From the NCBI GenBank assembly GCA_030145485.1, contig JAQYVP010000017.1:1-54234 (forward strand): a DNA stretch of 54,234 nucleotides, given 5' to 3'. The stretch is from Chromatiales bacterium. GTDB lineage: Bacteria; Pseudomonadota; Gammaproteobacteria; Chromatiales; Chromatiaceae. The position numbers and the translations under genes were made by a program. Positions 44,891 to 53,605 of the stretch are shown piece after piece. Numbering within the stretch: position 1 is the stretch's first letter; the number at the start of each line of letters is the position of its first letter. The notes beneath the pieces are model-generated. The model ran no database searches. It had not been told where the DNA came from and was given only the letters and a program-made list of their open reading frames with translations.

Positions 44891-45110
44891 GTAACTTCTC
44901 AATATGTCCGTGTGTGCAGATAGAGTGACAGCCCTTGCCAAATCGTGGCTAGAAGGCCACTCCTACATCTGACGTCACATAGAGCCGTGGGAGCGGTCTT
45001 CCGGCCGCCATGGATGGTGGAAGTGCCGGCAACGCAGGAGCATTTCCCGGCTGACCGCGATTAAATGCGATAGCATTTTATTCACATACACGGAGTTATT
45101 GAGAAGTTAC
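44891..45110. mobile_element. MITE, 220 bp, family 4 copy c
   Basis: The ends are GTAACTTCTCAATATGTCCG and CGGAGTTATTGAGAAGTTAC; the flanks GATAGCAT (44883-44890) and GATAGCAT (45111-45118) are a perfect 8-bp duplication. Its interior differs from copies a and b: it contains GTGGCTAGAAGGCCACTCC and GGGAGCGGTCTTCCGGCCGC. It was inserted at the very end of recN and now supplies its TAA stop. Confidence 0.88.
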
Positions 45111-46765
45111 GATAGCATCTCCCGAGCGTGTTCGATGGTGCGTTCTGTCATTTCGACGCCTCCCAGCATGCGTGCAACTTCATCGATCCGCTGCCTCTCT
45201 TCAAGAGGGGTGATGCGGGTTTGTGTGGAGTTGCTGTTACGTTGTTTTTCAACAAGCAGGTGATGGTGGGCCTGTGCGGCTACCTGCGGCAGGTGGGTGA
45301 CACACAGGATTTGCCGCTCCTCCCCAAGCCTGCGAAGCAGATTGCCGACTATTTCTGCAACACCGCCGCCAATACCGACATCCACTTCATCGAAGATCAA
45401 TGTCGGGACTTTCCCAAGACCGATTGTGGCGACCTGTATGGCGAGACTGATGCGTGAGAGTTCACCGCCGGAGGCTGCCTTGCTGAGTGGTTGCTGCGGC
45501 TGTCCGGGGTTGGCGCTGAAATAAAAGGCAATCGTTTCGACACCATGTGCCGTCGGTTGCTGCAGTTCGATGGGTTCGAGTCTTACACTGAAACGCCCAT
45601 CCGCTATCGACAGCTGCTGCATGGTTGTGGAAACCTGCGAATCCAGTAATTTTGCAGCCTTGTGCCTTGAACGGCTCAGCCTGCCGGCGAGTTTGTCCCA
45701 CTGCTGCTGATGCTCGTCGATCTGTAGCTGCAAATTATCCAGCTGTTCATCACTGTGCAGCAGTTTTTTCAGTTGTTGTTGCAGAGTGACGAGATGAAGA
45801 GGCAGCCCGGCTGGTTCAAGCTGATGTTTGCGGGCAAGCTGCAGGATACTGCTGAGACGCAGGTCGACGCTGGCGAGCCTTGCCGGGTCGAGCTGGGCAG
45901 CATCAGCGTATTGGTGCAGTGTGTGCGAGCACTCTTCAATTTCAATCATTGCACTTTGCAGCATCTCCAGGCTGTCACCCGGTAGTGTGTCAATTTCACG
46001 CAGCTCCTCGAGGATGGATATGCTGCGTTGCAGCAGTTGTGCGGCGCCATTGTCATGATAGAGAGTGTTGAGCAGCTCTTCGCAGCGTTCACGCAGCAGT
46101 CCGGCATTGCTGAGGCGGCGTTGTTCGGACTCGAGTTGCTGCCACTCATGCTCCTCGACAGCCAGATTCTCAATTTCATCGATTTGAAAGCGTAGCAGCT
46201 CAATTTGAGAACGGCGATCCTGCTGCTTCATTTGCAGGTTGGAAAGCTCCCTGACCACAGTGTTCCATTGCCGCCACTGCTGCTGCAATTTGTTCAGTAG
46301 TGCTGCATTTCCGGCATAGGCATCGAGAAGCTCGCGTTGATAGGGCGCTTTAAGCAGGGATTGATGGGCGTGCTGTCCATGGATGTCGACCAGTTTCTCA
46401 CCCAGTTGGGTGAGAGAGGTGAGCGTTACCGGCGTGTTGTTGATAAAAGCACGGGAGCGTCCTTTGCTTGTAAGAACACGGCGAAGCAGGCAGTCGCTGG
46501 AGTCGTCCAGCAACTCATGCTCACGCAGCCACTGTTTTGCCTCGGCGTTGTCAGTGAGGTCGAAAATGGCAGTAATCTCGGCTTTTTCATGGCCGTTGCG
46601 AATCAGGCTGATATCCGCCTTATTGCCGAGGGCGAGTCCGAGAGAGTCAATCAGGATGGATTTTCCTGCGCCGGTTTCACCGGTGAGAGCGCTCATGCCT
46701 GAATCAAGCTCAAGTGACAGCTCATCGATGGTCACAAGATAACGGATGTGGACGGAGGTCAGCAT
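45107..46765 (-). CDS. recN: DNA repair protein RecN
   Basis: A 552-residue SMC-like ATPase for double-strand break repair. Walker A TGETGAGKSILIDSL (~30-44), long coiled coil (~150-370), and C-terminal signature ASGGELSRISLA followed by Walker B PTLIFDEVDVGIGG (~455-468). The C-terminus EHAREMLS is encoded up to a MITE whose terminal GTAAC provides the stop; the DNA on the far side of the MITE (ATG CTA TCG ACG TAA, read on the minus strand) shows that the gene once ended one residue later. Confidence 0.96.
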   Translation of the reverse strand: MLTSVHIRYLVTIDELSLELDSGMSALTGETGAGKSILIDSLGLALGNKADISLIRNGHEKAEITAIFDLTDNAEAKQWLREHELLDDSSDCLLRRVLTSKGRSRAFINNTPVTLTSLTQLGEKLVDIHGQHAHQSLLKAPYQRELLDAYAGNAALLNKLQQQWRQWNTVVRELSNLQMKQQDRRSQIELLRFQIDEIENLAVEEHEWQQLESEQRRLSNAGLLRERCEELLNTLYHDNGAAQLLQRSISILEELREIDTLPGDSLEMLQSAMIEIEECSHTLHQYADAAQLDPARLASVDLRLSSILQLARKHQLEPAGLPLHLVTLQQQLKKLLHSDEQLDNLQLQIDEHQQQWDKLAGRLSRSRHKAAKLLDSQVSTTMQQLSIADGRFSVRLEPIELQQPTAHGVETIAFYFSANPGQPQQPLSKAASGGELSRISLAIQVATIGLGKVPTLIFDEVDVGIGGGVAEIVGNLLRRLGEERQILCVTHLPQVAAQAHHHLLVEKQRNSNSTQTRITPLEERQRIDEVARMLGGVEMTERTIEHAREMLS

Positions 46766-46812
46766 TTAACGAGAGCAGGTTTGGAACTGATGTCAAAAAA
46801 AGTTCTTGTAGT

Positions 46813-46922
46813 CTCTCGCCAAGACGCGAAGCTCGCCAAGAAAAAATCTTTGCGTCTTTGCGTCTTCGCCTGCATGGATGCAGGTGAGGGGCGTGAGCAG
46901 GGATGCGGAAGCTTTGCGAGAG
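46813..46922. repeat. Repeat family 2, copy e
   Basis: The copy runs CTCTCGCCAAGACGCGAAGC to GCTTTGCGAGAG and includes GCATGGATGCAGGTGAGGGG and GAGCAGGGATGCGGAAGC. It lies in the 248-bp gap upstream of recN; nothing else was seen there except weak AT-rich sequence. Confidence 0.8.
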
Positions 46923-47013
46923 TCATAAATAGAAGTTGATTCATTAGTGCAATTGTAGAATGTTCATGGATTAGTTGGAGCTGTTTACAGTGGCTTTGTA
47001 ATTCTTTATCAGG

Positions 47014-47883
47014 CTAGGTGCGATGACCCCAGTTGAGTTTATTGCGTAAAATCTGGAAATGATCATGGCCGGCAGGATGCAGCAGACGCACATTGTGTTC
47101 GGAGCGGGAAATGACCAGCTGATCCTGGTGACTGATCTCTAGTGTGGTTTGACCGTCACAGGTAATACGCACATTTTCGCTCGCTGTGCGCTCGCACATG
47201 CGAAAACGTATGGTCGAATCTGAACGCAGCATAATCGGCCGGTTGCTCAAAGTGTGCGGGCAGATTGGCACCAGCAGAATGGCATTCAGATCCGGGTAGA
47301 CCAGAGGCCCGCCACCGGAAAGTGCATACGCAGTCGAGCCGGTCGGGGTGGAGACGATGATGCCGTCAGAGCGTTGGGTTTCCACAAAACTGTCATTGAT
47401 CCAGATTTCAAACTCGATCATGCGTGCTGAGAGCCACTTGTGAATCACGACGTCGTTCAGAGCCAGCGATGAGTCCAGGCTGTTGCCATCAGCATCGATG
47501 ATCTCGCTGTGCAGCAAAAAACGTGGATCTTCGCTGTATTGCCCGTCAAGAATCCGGTCGAGGCTCTCCAGCATCTTTTCAGAAGCAATATCCGCAAGAA
47601 ATCCCAGGCGGCCGCGATTGATGCCGACAACCGGGACGTTGTAGGGAGCCAGGATGCGTGCACTGTGCAACAGTGTTCCGTCGCCCCCGATGACGATGAC
47701 CAGATCTGAACTGGCAGCAATGTTTTTCAGGGAAGCCGCTGTGTGACCGGGAAGATACTCTGAGAGGCGCTCATCAAGAATCAGCTGCTTGACCCTGGGA
47801 GCCAGGTGATCAAACAGTGGACGCAGCAGTGATCCAATCGCGGTGTCCGTGGTTTTGCCGGTAATTCCAATTCGAGAGAACAA
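47014..47883 (-). CDS. nadK: NAD kinase
   Basis: A 289-residue kinase making NADP from NAD and ATP. VIVIGGDGTLLHSARIL (about 63-79) is the diagnostic GGDG loop; GINRGRLGFLADI (~88-100), ALNDVVIHK, and DGIIVSTPTGSTAYALSGGGP (split; ~173-193) follow the family. It lies upstream of recN on the same strand, separated by a repeat-filled gap; recN-nadK adjacency is common. Confidence 0.96.
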   Translation of the reverse strand: MFSRIGITGKTTDTAIGSLLRPLFDHLAPRVKQLILDERLSEYLPGHTAASLKNIAASSDLVIVIGGDGTLLHSARILAPYNVPVVGINRGRLGFLADIASEKMLESLDRILDGQYSEDPRFLLHSEIIDADGNSLDSSLALNDVVIHKWLSARMIEFEIWINDSFVETQRSDGIIVSTPTGSTAYALSGGGPLVYPDLNAILLVPICPHTLSNRPIMLRSDSTIRFRMCERTASENVRITCDGQTTLEISHQDQLVISRSEHNVRLLHPAGHDHFQILRNKLNWGHRT

Positions 47884-48000
47884 GCGCTATACCCGATTTG
47901 TTGGGGAGAGTAGATTGTGGTCAGAATAACATGTAGGGGAGAAAGAGTCTCGGGCAGGCTCCCTGGTGAGTAAAACGGAGATGTGAGGTGTATCTCTATA

Positions 48001-48037
48001 TTCAAACTTCTCTGCATGAAGTGCAGAGAAGTTTGAA
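48001..48037. terminator. 16-bp perfect hairpin after soxZ
   Basis: TTCAAACTTCTCTGCA (48001-48016) is exactly inverted at 48022-48037 around TGAAG. It lies 7 bases beyond the soxZ stop. No T run follows on either strand, so it may be a processing or stabilising stem, not a classic terminator. Confidence 0.55.
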
Positions 48038-48043
48038 AATTGG

Positions 48044-48361
48044 CTACTTGATTTTAGACTCTACAGAGTCGCTCTTTCCCTTGTTGTCCTTCCAGTTCAT
48101 GGTGATGGGGTCGCCTGAGGCGCCACCCTTGAACTTGAAGCTGACATAGGGGTTCTTGGAGACGCCGCCGCTCAGTGACGCGCTCAGGCGGGTTTTGCCG
48201 CCATGCTCGCACACCACTTCCGTGATGAAGTGGGCGGGGATTGCCTCGCCGGTTTTTTTGTCCTTGCGGTTGCCGCTCTCCATCGGATGTTTGATGAGCG
48301 CCTTTACCTCGACCACGTCGTCTTTGACCTTGGCTCTGAGTTTAATCGATGATTTTGCCAT
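48044..48361 (-). CDS. soxZ: Thiosulfate oxidation carrier protein SoxZ
   Basis: A 105-residue all-beta partner of SoxY, with no signal peptide; it is exported with SoxY through the Tat signal of that partner. Family marks are IKLRAKVKDDVVEVKALIKHPMESG (split, ~5-29), IPAHFITEVVCEHGGK and the ending WKDNKGKSDSVESKI. The frame opens at 48397, but the ATG at 48361 (MAKSSIKLR) with AGG upstream gives the usual start. It follows soxY after 198 bases holding two stable stems. Confidence 0.95.
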   Translation of the reverse strand: MAKSSIKLRAKVKDDVVEVKALIKHPMESGNRKDKKTGEAIPAHFITEVVCEHGGKTRLSASLSGGVSKNPYVSFKFKGGASGDPITMNWKDNKGKSDSVESKIK

Positions 48362-48443
48362 TATGTTTACCTGTGTTATGTATGTAGTGAAACGCATCCA
48401 AGCTTGTTAGGGATGCACCGAATGAATTGACGGGATGGGGGTT

Positions 48444-48559
48444 TGGGGGAAGGGAAAAGCAAATTCTCGCCAGAACTTACTGATAATTGCCCCTTCCCCC
48501 ATATAAAAACTTGCAAGGGGGTTCTGATAGAAGCGCGAAGCGATTCAATCAGAGCCTCC
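48444..48559 (-). promoter_or_regulatory. Two hairpins in the soxY-soxZ intercistronic region
   Basis: Directly after the soxY stop a stem pairs GGAGGCTCTGATTGAA with TTCTATCAGAACCCCC (48559-48517, minus strand; a few mismatches) and is followed by CTTGCAAGTTTTT. A second, perfect 11-base stem TGGGGGAAGGG/CCCTTCCCCCA spans 48444-48501. They may set the ratio of soxY to soxZ transcript by partial termination or processing. Confidence 0.5.
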
Positions 48560-49036
48560 TTAACCGCCGCAACCGCCGATGGTGACCTTGACGGCCTTCT
48601 TGGCTGTGTAGGTTTTGTCGCCCGCCTTGATCACTGCAACGACATCACCGGTTTTGCCCATCTTGATGTTGGTTCTGGCAAAAGCCAGAGCACCTTCACC
48701 GAGGGTAAAGGCAGCAATCATAGGTACCGGGTTATTCGGCGCCAGGATGAGAATCTGTGTGGTGCCTTCTATATCGCTGGTGATGGATACCGGAACGACA
48801 CCACCGTTTTCGGCGATATCCGGGGCTTTGATATGAATTTTGTCGCTCTCTTCACTGGATTCAGAGCCTGTCATGCCTTTGATAGCGGCAACAACATCTT
48901 TCTCCTTGAAAGCGGCCTCGTTCCATTCTGCAAGCAGCGCCTGCGGTGTCAGCAGGCCAGCTGTAATCGCAGCACCCATGACGCTTGAAGCGGCTGATCC
49001 TTTGAGGAAAATTCGGCGTTTAATATTAGTTTGCAT
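48560..49036 (-). CDS. soxY: Thiosulfate oxidation carrier protein SoxY
   Basis: A 158-residue periplasmic carrier. A Tat signal (KRRIFLKGSAASS, ~6-18) precedes an immunoglobulin-like domain, and the protein ends VTIGGCGG: the C-terminal GGCGG swinging arm, whose cysteine carries the sulfur intermediates in the Sox cycle. The start is ATG 49036 with AGGAG eight bases before it. soxA, soxX and soxB are not in the window, so soxYZ stands apart from them, as in many sulfur-storing gammaproteobacteria. Confidence 0.97.
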   Translation of the reverse strand: MQTNIKRRIFLKGSAASSVMGAAITAGLLTPQALLAEWNEAAFKEKDVVAAIKGMTGSESSEESDKIHIKAPDIAENGGVVPVSITSDIEGTTQILILAPNNPVPMIAAFTLGEGALAFARTNIKMGKTGDVVAVIKAGDKTYTAKKAVKVTIGGCGG

Positions 49037-49621
49037 CAATTGTTCTCCTGATATTACAAGTGGTGGAATGCGTTAACGATCAGAGTGAGCCGCTTGATTC
49101 AAGCTCATTGCATATCGGCATATGATGAGTTGCGTCTTTACGCGAAGGTTTCAGCCAAATGCTCTCCGACTGTGAGTCTTAAATGCATGGACTCCGTTGT
49201 TCAAGAATACCGGAAGAATGCGAATTTGCAATAGTTTAAACTTTTTTAATAAATATTAGAAAGCCCTTACATGCTAATGCTTTGCGAATAATACTCTCTA
49301 ATTTATTGGCGGATAAAAAATATCATTGAAAAAAGTCAATCCGTTTGTTACTGTTGCCGTCCGCGCTCGTGAATAGAGTGTGAAATTACGCAGCTTTGAT
49401 ATAGAATCCTGCCTGAAGGGATGATTCTAAAACTAACGAGTTTTGCAATTTTGGAGGATTGTTACAGTAGATTATTTTCAGGATTGCTTCTGTCATCTGC
49501 TGTGTAAAAATGGATATGATTTTGACGGCGCCACCAGCGCCATTCAGGTGATTTCAGGTGGAATTTTCTGAAGAGACATAAATACCGTCTCACTTTACTA
49601 TCTCAAAAGTACGGAGGAATT
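49037..49621. other. Divergent soxY / fccA intergenic region (585 bp)
   Basis: No gene or repeat family was found. The region is AT-rich near 49230-49330. It has a small stem TAGAATC/GATTCTA near 49402-49430 and a near-tandem TTCAGGTGATTTCAGGTGG at about 49542-49560 before fccA. A ribosome site GGAGGAATT precedes the fccA start. Promoters for both directions must lie here, but no convincing pair of -35/-10 boxes stands out. Confidence 0.6.
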
Positions 49622-50218
49622 ATGGGTACTAAGATAAAAATGATGTCAGCAGCGGTGTTGACAAGTGGATTGCTGCTGAGTGGTGCGGCAACAGCGGCTG
49701 GCGCCAGTGCAGATGCGCTCGGATATACCTGTGCAGGTTGTCATGGCTTTAACGGCAGCAGCAGAGGCCCGGCAACCCCCCATCTCGCCAGCGCATCGCA
49801 GGAGTATGTTGTCGAGATGATGACGGGTTATAAAGACGGCTCGATTGCATCCACGATCATGGGGCGCATCGCCAAGGGTTATAGCGATGAGCAGTTTGCC
49901 TTGATGGGTGAGTTCTTCGCCAAGCAGAAGTTGACGAAACCGAAGCAGGAGTTTGATGCCAAGCTCGCCAAAAAAGGCGCCAAACTGCACGACAAGTATT
50001 GTGAGAAGTGTCACGCAGAGGGCGGTAGCTCCGCCGAGGACGATTCCGGTATTCTGGCGGGCCAATGGGTTCCTTACCTGAAATACACCTTCGCCGATTA
50101 TCATGGTGATGGCCGTAAAATGGGGAAGAAGATGAAGAAGAAGATGAAAAAAATGAATAAAAAAGAGGGTGACGCCGGTATCGAGGCGCTGCTGAATTTC
50201 TACGCAGAGGCGAAGTGA
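49622..50218 (+). CDS. fccA: Flavocytochrome c sulfide dehydrogenase, diheme cytochrome subunit
   Basis: A 198-residue diheme cytochrome c. A Sec signal (residues ~1-26) is followed by two domains with heme sites CAGCH (37-41) and CEKCH (127-131); Met80 in IMGRIAKGY is a probable axial ligand of the first heme. It takes electrons from the FccB flavin during sulfide oxidation in the periplasm. Residues 165-181 form a Lys/Met-rich stretch ([17 protein letters not shown]) before the last helix. The gene is 13 bp upstream of fccB. Confidence 0.93.
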   Translation: MGTKIKMMSAAVLTSGLLLSGAATAAGASADALGYTCAGCHGFNGSSRGPATPHLASASQEYVVEMMTGYKDGSIASTIMGRIAKGYSDEQFALMGEFFAKQKLTKPKQEFDAKLAKKGAKLHDKYCEKCHAEGGSSAEDDSGILAGQWVPYLKYTFADYHGDGRKMGKKMKKKMKKMNKKEGDAGIEALLNFYAEAK

Positions 50219-50231
50219 GGAGAAGTCAATC

Positions 50232-51527
50232 ATGAGTAAAATTACCCGTAGAAATTTTTTGAAGGTCAGCGGCGCATCCATGGCAATGGCGTCAGCTGCT
50301 GCCTATACGCCATTTGCAATTGGCGGCGCTGCCAAGAAAGTCGTTGTCGTTGGTGGTGGTATGGGCGGCGCTACAGCTGCTAAATATATCCGCCTGATGG
50401 ATCCCAAGGTGGAAGTGACCCTGATCGAGCCCAAGAAGACCTACCACACAGGCTTCATGAGCAACGAAGTCATCAGCGGTGACCGCACGCTCGAATCAAT
50501 TGAGTTTGGCTATGATGGTCTCAAAAAGCATGGCGTGACTGTTGTCACAGACCGTGTCTCGGCAATCGATGCCGGCAAGAAGGTTGTCACCACGGAAGGC
50601 GGCAAGAGCTTTCCTTATGACCGCTGTATCGTCTCCCCCGGTGTCTCTTACAAGTGGGATGCCTATGAAGGTTATGACGAAAGCATCGTCGACAAGATTC
50701 CACATGCATGGGACGGCGGTCCGCAAACAGCAACACTGCGTGATCAGGTTGCCGCGATGCCGGATGGCGGCACTGTCGTCATCGTTCCCCCGCCGAATCC
50801 TTTTCGTTGTCCTCCGGGGCCCTATGAGCGCGCGTCTCAGATCGCGATGTATCTAAAGGCCAACAAGCCCAAGTCCAAGATCATCATCATGGACCAGAAG
50901 GAGAAATTCTCCAAGCAGGGGCTCTTTACCCAGGGCTGGAAGCGTCACTATGGCTACGAGACCGACAACAGCATGATCGAATGGCTCAGCAGCACCACGG
51001 GCGGCAAGGTCTCCGCGATCAGCAAGGCAGACATGACGGTCGAAGGCGAGATGGATACGATCAAGGGTGATGTCATCAATGTCATTCCTCCGCAAATGGC
51101 GGGCGCCATCGCAAAAACAGTCGGGCTGACGAATGACAAGGGCTGGTGTCCTGTTGATGGCAAGACTTTCGAGTCGACCATTCACAAAAATATCCATGTC
51201 ATCGGCGATGCGGCAATTGCCTCTCCACTGCCTAAATCCGGTTATGCGGCAAGCTCTGAAGCCAAGGTTGCTGCAGCGGCTGTGGTTGCACTGCTTGGTG
51301 GTGGCGACGCGCCCCATCCAACTTACGTCAATACCTGCTACAGCGTCATCGCCCCTGGCCATGGCATCTCTGTCGCGATGGTGTATGACTACAAGGATGG
51401 CAAAATCGTCAAGGTCGAGGGTTCAGGTGGTTTGTCACCGATGGATCAAACCGACGAGATGCGAGCGCGTGAAGAGCAGTATGCGCACTCCTGGTTCAAC
51501 AATATCACCAACGATACTTTTGGCTGA
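50232..51527 (+). CDS. fccB: Flavocytochrome c sulfide dehydrogenase, flavoprotein subunit
   Basis: A 431-residue FAD protein that oxidises sulfide to sulfur. A Tat signal ([16 protein letters not shown], ~4-19) precedes the FAD loop [17 protein letters not shown] (~36-52). The redox cysteines expected in this family are visible in [10 protein letters not shown] (~196) and in [10 protein letters not shown] (~372); [19 protein letters not shown] is the second FAD segment. FccA uses Sec and FccB Tat, so the complex assembles in the periplasm. A strong terminator follows the stop. Confidence 0.95.
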   Translation: MSKITRRNFLKVSGASMAMASAAAYTPFAIGGAAKKVVVVGGGMGGATAAKYIRLMDPKVEVTLIEPKKTYHTGFMSNEVISGDRTLESIEFGYDGLKKHGVTVVTDRVSAIDAGKKVVTTEGGKSFPYDRCIVSPGVSYKWDAYEGYDESIVDKIPHAWDGGPQTATLRDQVAAMPDGGTVVIVPPPNPFRCPPGPYERASQIAMYLKANKPKSKIIIMDQKEKFSKQGLFTQGWKRHYGYETDNSMIEWLSSTTGGKVSAISKADMTVEGEMDTIKGDVINVIPPQMAGAIAKTVGLTNDKGWCPVDGKTFESTIHKNIHVIGDAAIASPLPKSGYAASSEAKVAAAAVVALLGGGDAPHPTYVNTCYSVIAPGHGISVAMVYDYKDGKIVKVEGSGGLSPMDQTDEMRAREEQYAHSWFNNITNDTFG

Positions 51528-51559
51528 GTGTTGCACCGATTTCCCGTTGTTGTGACGGG

Positions 51560-51600
51560 ATAGCACAAAAAAGCACCGTTCGCGGTGCTTTTTTGTGTCT
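51560..51600 (+). terminator. Strong intrinsic terminator after fccB
   Basis: CACAAAAAAGCACCG (51564-51578), loop TTCG, and CGGTGCTTTTTTGTG (51583-51597) form a perfect 15-base stem with T and A tracts within it, so it can stop transcription in both directions. It closes the fccA-fccB unit. Confidence 0.9.
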
Positions 51601-51660
51601 GTGCTTGATAGTGATTGATGATTGACGGATTCTGCAGTAAGGTTTTAGATTACTTTATTT

Positions 51661-51832
51661 GTAACTATTCAGTACTTGCAAGATCGTCACTGTCTCCAGG
51701 CATATCTTCCGGAAAACGCCGTGAATACATCCATGTAGGCTCGACTCGGCATCCCTGCCTCATACGTTTCCGGCAGATATACCCGAAAACAGTGACTTGG
51801 TTCACCTCTCTGACAAGATGCTGAATAGTTAC
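51661..51832. mobile_element. MITE, 172 bp, family 1 copy B
   Basis: The ends are GTAACTATTCAG and CTGAATAGTTAC, a perfect 12-base inverted repeat. The flanks CTTTATTT (51653-51660) and CTTTATTT (51833-51840) are an exact 8-bp duplication. It is inverted relative to copies A and C and nearly identical to A. It lies between the fccB terminator and metZ. Confidence 0.9.
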
Positions 51833-51878
51833 CTTTATTTTTGTTAGTTATCCTCGATAAATGATGAGGGAGATTTTG

Positions 51879-53060
51879 ATGACAGACCATCCGCAATGGG
51901 GTCAGGCAACCCTGGCGATACGTACCGGCCATCAGCGTACGGCTGAAGGCGAACACTCGGAGCCGATATTCCCCACCTCGAGCTTTGTCTTCGATAGTGC
52001 GCAGGAGGCTGCTGCACGTTTTTCAGGAGATGAGCCTGGCAACATCTATTCACGCTTTACAAATCCTACGGTCGCAGTTTTTGAGCAGCGTCTTGCGGCG
52101 ATGGAGGGTGGTGAATCTTGCGTCGCAACAGCGTCAGGCATGGCGGCGATTCTCGCTACCTGCATGGGGCTTCTCGAGCACGGAGATCATATTGTCAGCT
52201 CCCGCAGTATATTTGGCTCCACGAATATACTCTTCAGTAAATATCTCGAACGTTTTGGTATTACAACCACTTATGTGGATTTGAAAGAGGCGGCGGCCTG
52301 GAACGAGGCGATTCGCCCGAATACCAGGATGCTGTTTCTGGAAACACCATCCAATCCGATGACTGAAGTTGGCGATATTGCTGCGCTTTCTGTAATTGCG
52401 CACCAAAGTAACGCCATACTCGTTGTCGATAACTGCTTTTGCACACCGGTGCTGCAGCGTCCTCTGGAATTGGGTGCAGATGTGGTGGTGCATTCGGCGA
52501 CAAAATATATCGATGGCCAGGGGCGCTGCATGGGTGGCGCTGTTGTTGGTGACAAGCAGCTTGTCGGGGAGGAGGTATATGGCGTATTGCGCACTGCCGG
52601 ACCGACCATGAGCGCCTTCAATGCATGGGTATTTCTCAAGGGTCTTGAAACACTGCAGTTGCGCATGCGTCAGCATTGCGAAAATGCACAAAAACTCGCC
52701 GGGTGGCTCGAGAGGCATCCCCGTATCGAGCATGTCTACTATCCGGGGCTGGATTCACACCCGCAGAAGGCGCTGATGCAGCAGCAGCAGACAGCGGCGG
52801 GAGGGATACTGTCGTTTGAGCCTGTCGGTGGACAGCAGGCGGCGTGGCGTATCATGGATAATCAACAGTTGATGTCGATAACAGCCAACCTGGGTGATAC
52901 AAAAACGACCATCACACACCCCGGTTCGACAACACATGCACGTCTTACGGATGAGGAGCGCGTGGTTGCTGGAATCACTCCCGGGCTAGTGCGTATCGGG
53001 GTAGGTCTGGAGAATGTGGAGGACCTGATTGCGGATCTGGACGTGGCTCTAAAAAAATAA
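51879..53060 (+). CDS. metZ: O-succinylhomoserine sulfhydrylase
   Basis: A 393-residue Cys/Met-metabolism PLP enzyme. NIYSRFTNPTVAVFEQRLAA (55-74 or so), the PLP lysine in VVHSATKYIDGQGR (Lys ~208) and TLGDTKTTITHPGSTTHARL-like C-terminal segments (read here as LGDTKTTITHPGSTTH) are present. The KYIDGQGRCMGG sequence is characteristic of MetZ, which uses sulfide directly to make homocysteine. ATG 51879 is chosen with AGGGAG seven bases upstream; the frame begins at 51861. MITEs in opposite orientation lie on each side, the right one starting two bases after the stop codon. Confidence 0.93.
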   Translation: MTDHPQWGQATLAIRTGHQRTAEGEHSEPIFPTSSFVFDSAQEAAARFSGDEPGNIYSRFTNPTVAVFEQRLAAMEGGESCVATASGMAAILATCMGLLEHGDHIVSSRSIFGSTNILFSKYLERFGITTTYVDLKEAAAWNEAIRPNTRMLFLETPSNPMTEVGDIAALSVIAHQSNAILVVDNCFCTPVLQRPLELGADVVVHSATKYIDGQGRCMGGAVVGDKQLVGEEVYGVLRTAGPTMSAFNAWVFLKGLETLQLRMRQHCENAQKLAGWLERHPRIEHVYYPGLDSHPQKALMQQQQTAAGGILSFEPVGGQQAAWRIMDNQQLMSITANLGDTKTTITHPGSTTHARLTDEERVVAGITPGLVRIGVGLENVEDLIADLDVALKK

Positions 53061-53062
53061 AA

Positions 53063-53233
53063 GAAACTATTCAACATCTTCTTAAACCAGCGAAATAAGT
53101 CACTGCTATCGGGTGTATCTGGAGGAAACGTCGGAGGCAGGGATGCCGAAGCGAGCCTACAGGGATGTATTCACGGCATTTTCCGGAAGATATGCCCGAT
53201 AGCAGTGACGACCCCGTAGGTGCTGCATATTAC
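53063..53233. mobile_element. MITE, 171 bp, family 1 copy C
   Basis: The ends are GAAACTATTCAACATCTTC and GGTGCTGCATATTAC (more diverged). The flanks AAATAAAA (53055-53062) and AAATAAAA (53234-53241) are an exact duplication; the left one includes the metZ stop. The internal stem GTCACTGCTATCGGG / CCCGATAGCAGTGAC is perfect. It lies directly upstream of the rRNA promoter. Confidence 0.88.
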
Positions 53234-53252
53234 AAATAAAAGTACAAAGCGG

Positions 53253-53280
53253 TTGACGGCTTCTGAAAAGTCCCTATAAT
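53253..53280 (+). promoter_or_regulatory. rRNA operon promoter P1
   Basis: TTGACG (53253-53258) and TATAAT (53275-53280) are separated by 16 bases, followed by the GC-rich discriminator ACGCCGCTCGC, typical of stringently controlled rRNA promoters. Confidence 0.8.
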
Positions 53281-53393
53281 ACGCCGCTCGCATCACATTG
53301 CAGTTGCTCAAGAGGCGCTGAAATGCGGGGTCATCAAAAAATATCGATGGCTGTTAAATGCATCTTTTTTATGTCAGATAATGAAATTAGATG

Positions 53394-53421
53394 TTGACTG
53401 TGAGAGGGGTGGGGTATACAA
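53394..53421 (+). promoter_or_regulatory. rRNA operon promoter P2 (probable)
   Basis: TTGACT (53394-53399) and TACAAT (53416-53421) are separated by 16 bases. It lies about 140 bases after P1, the spacing of tandem rRNA promoters. Confidence 0.6.
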
Positions 53422-53449
53422 TTCCGCTTCTTTGTCGCACGGTGTGCGG

Positions 53450-53467
53450 CGAGCTCTTTAACAATTT
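53450..53467 (+). promoter_or_regulatory. boxA antitermination sequence in rRNA leader
   Basis: GCTCTTTAACAATTTA matches the boxA consensus (TGCTCTTTAACA) used by Nus factors for rRNA antitermination. It lies in the leader between P2 and the 16S gene. Confidence 0.75.
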
Positions 53468-53605
53468 AATCAGATAACTTGTGTGGGTGCTCTGTTGCTT
53501 TTGGCGAAGGCCAAGAGATATCGAAGAGCATTCAAATGAAGTCAATTCAACTGAAAGCAATTCGAGCAAGGACTTGGTAAGCCCTAAGCTTACTATCAAA
53601 AACTT

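Noticed and set aside
50100-50170. Lys/Met-rich stretch of FccA as a frameshift or low-quality region
   Set aside because: The frame continues into a normal ending ([14 protein letters not shown]) and comparable basic stretches occur in FccA-type cytochromes.
51653-53241. metZ as cargo of a composite transposon
   Set aside because: Each flanking element has its own 8-bp duplication, so the two inserted independently; there is no duplication shared by the outer ends.
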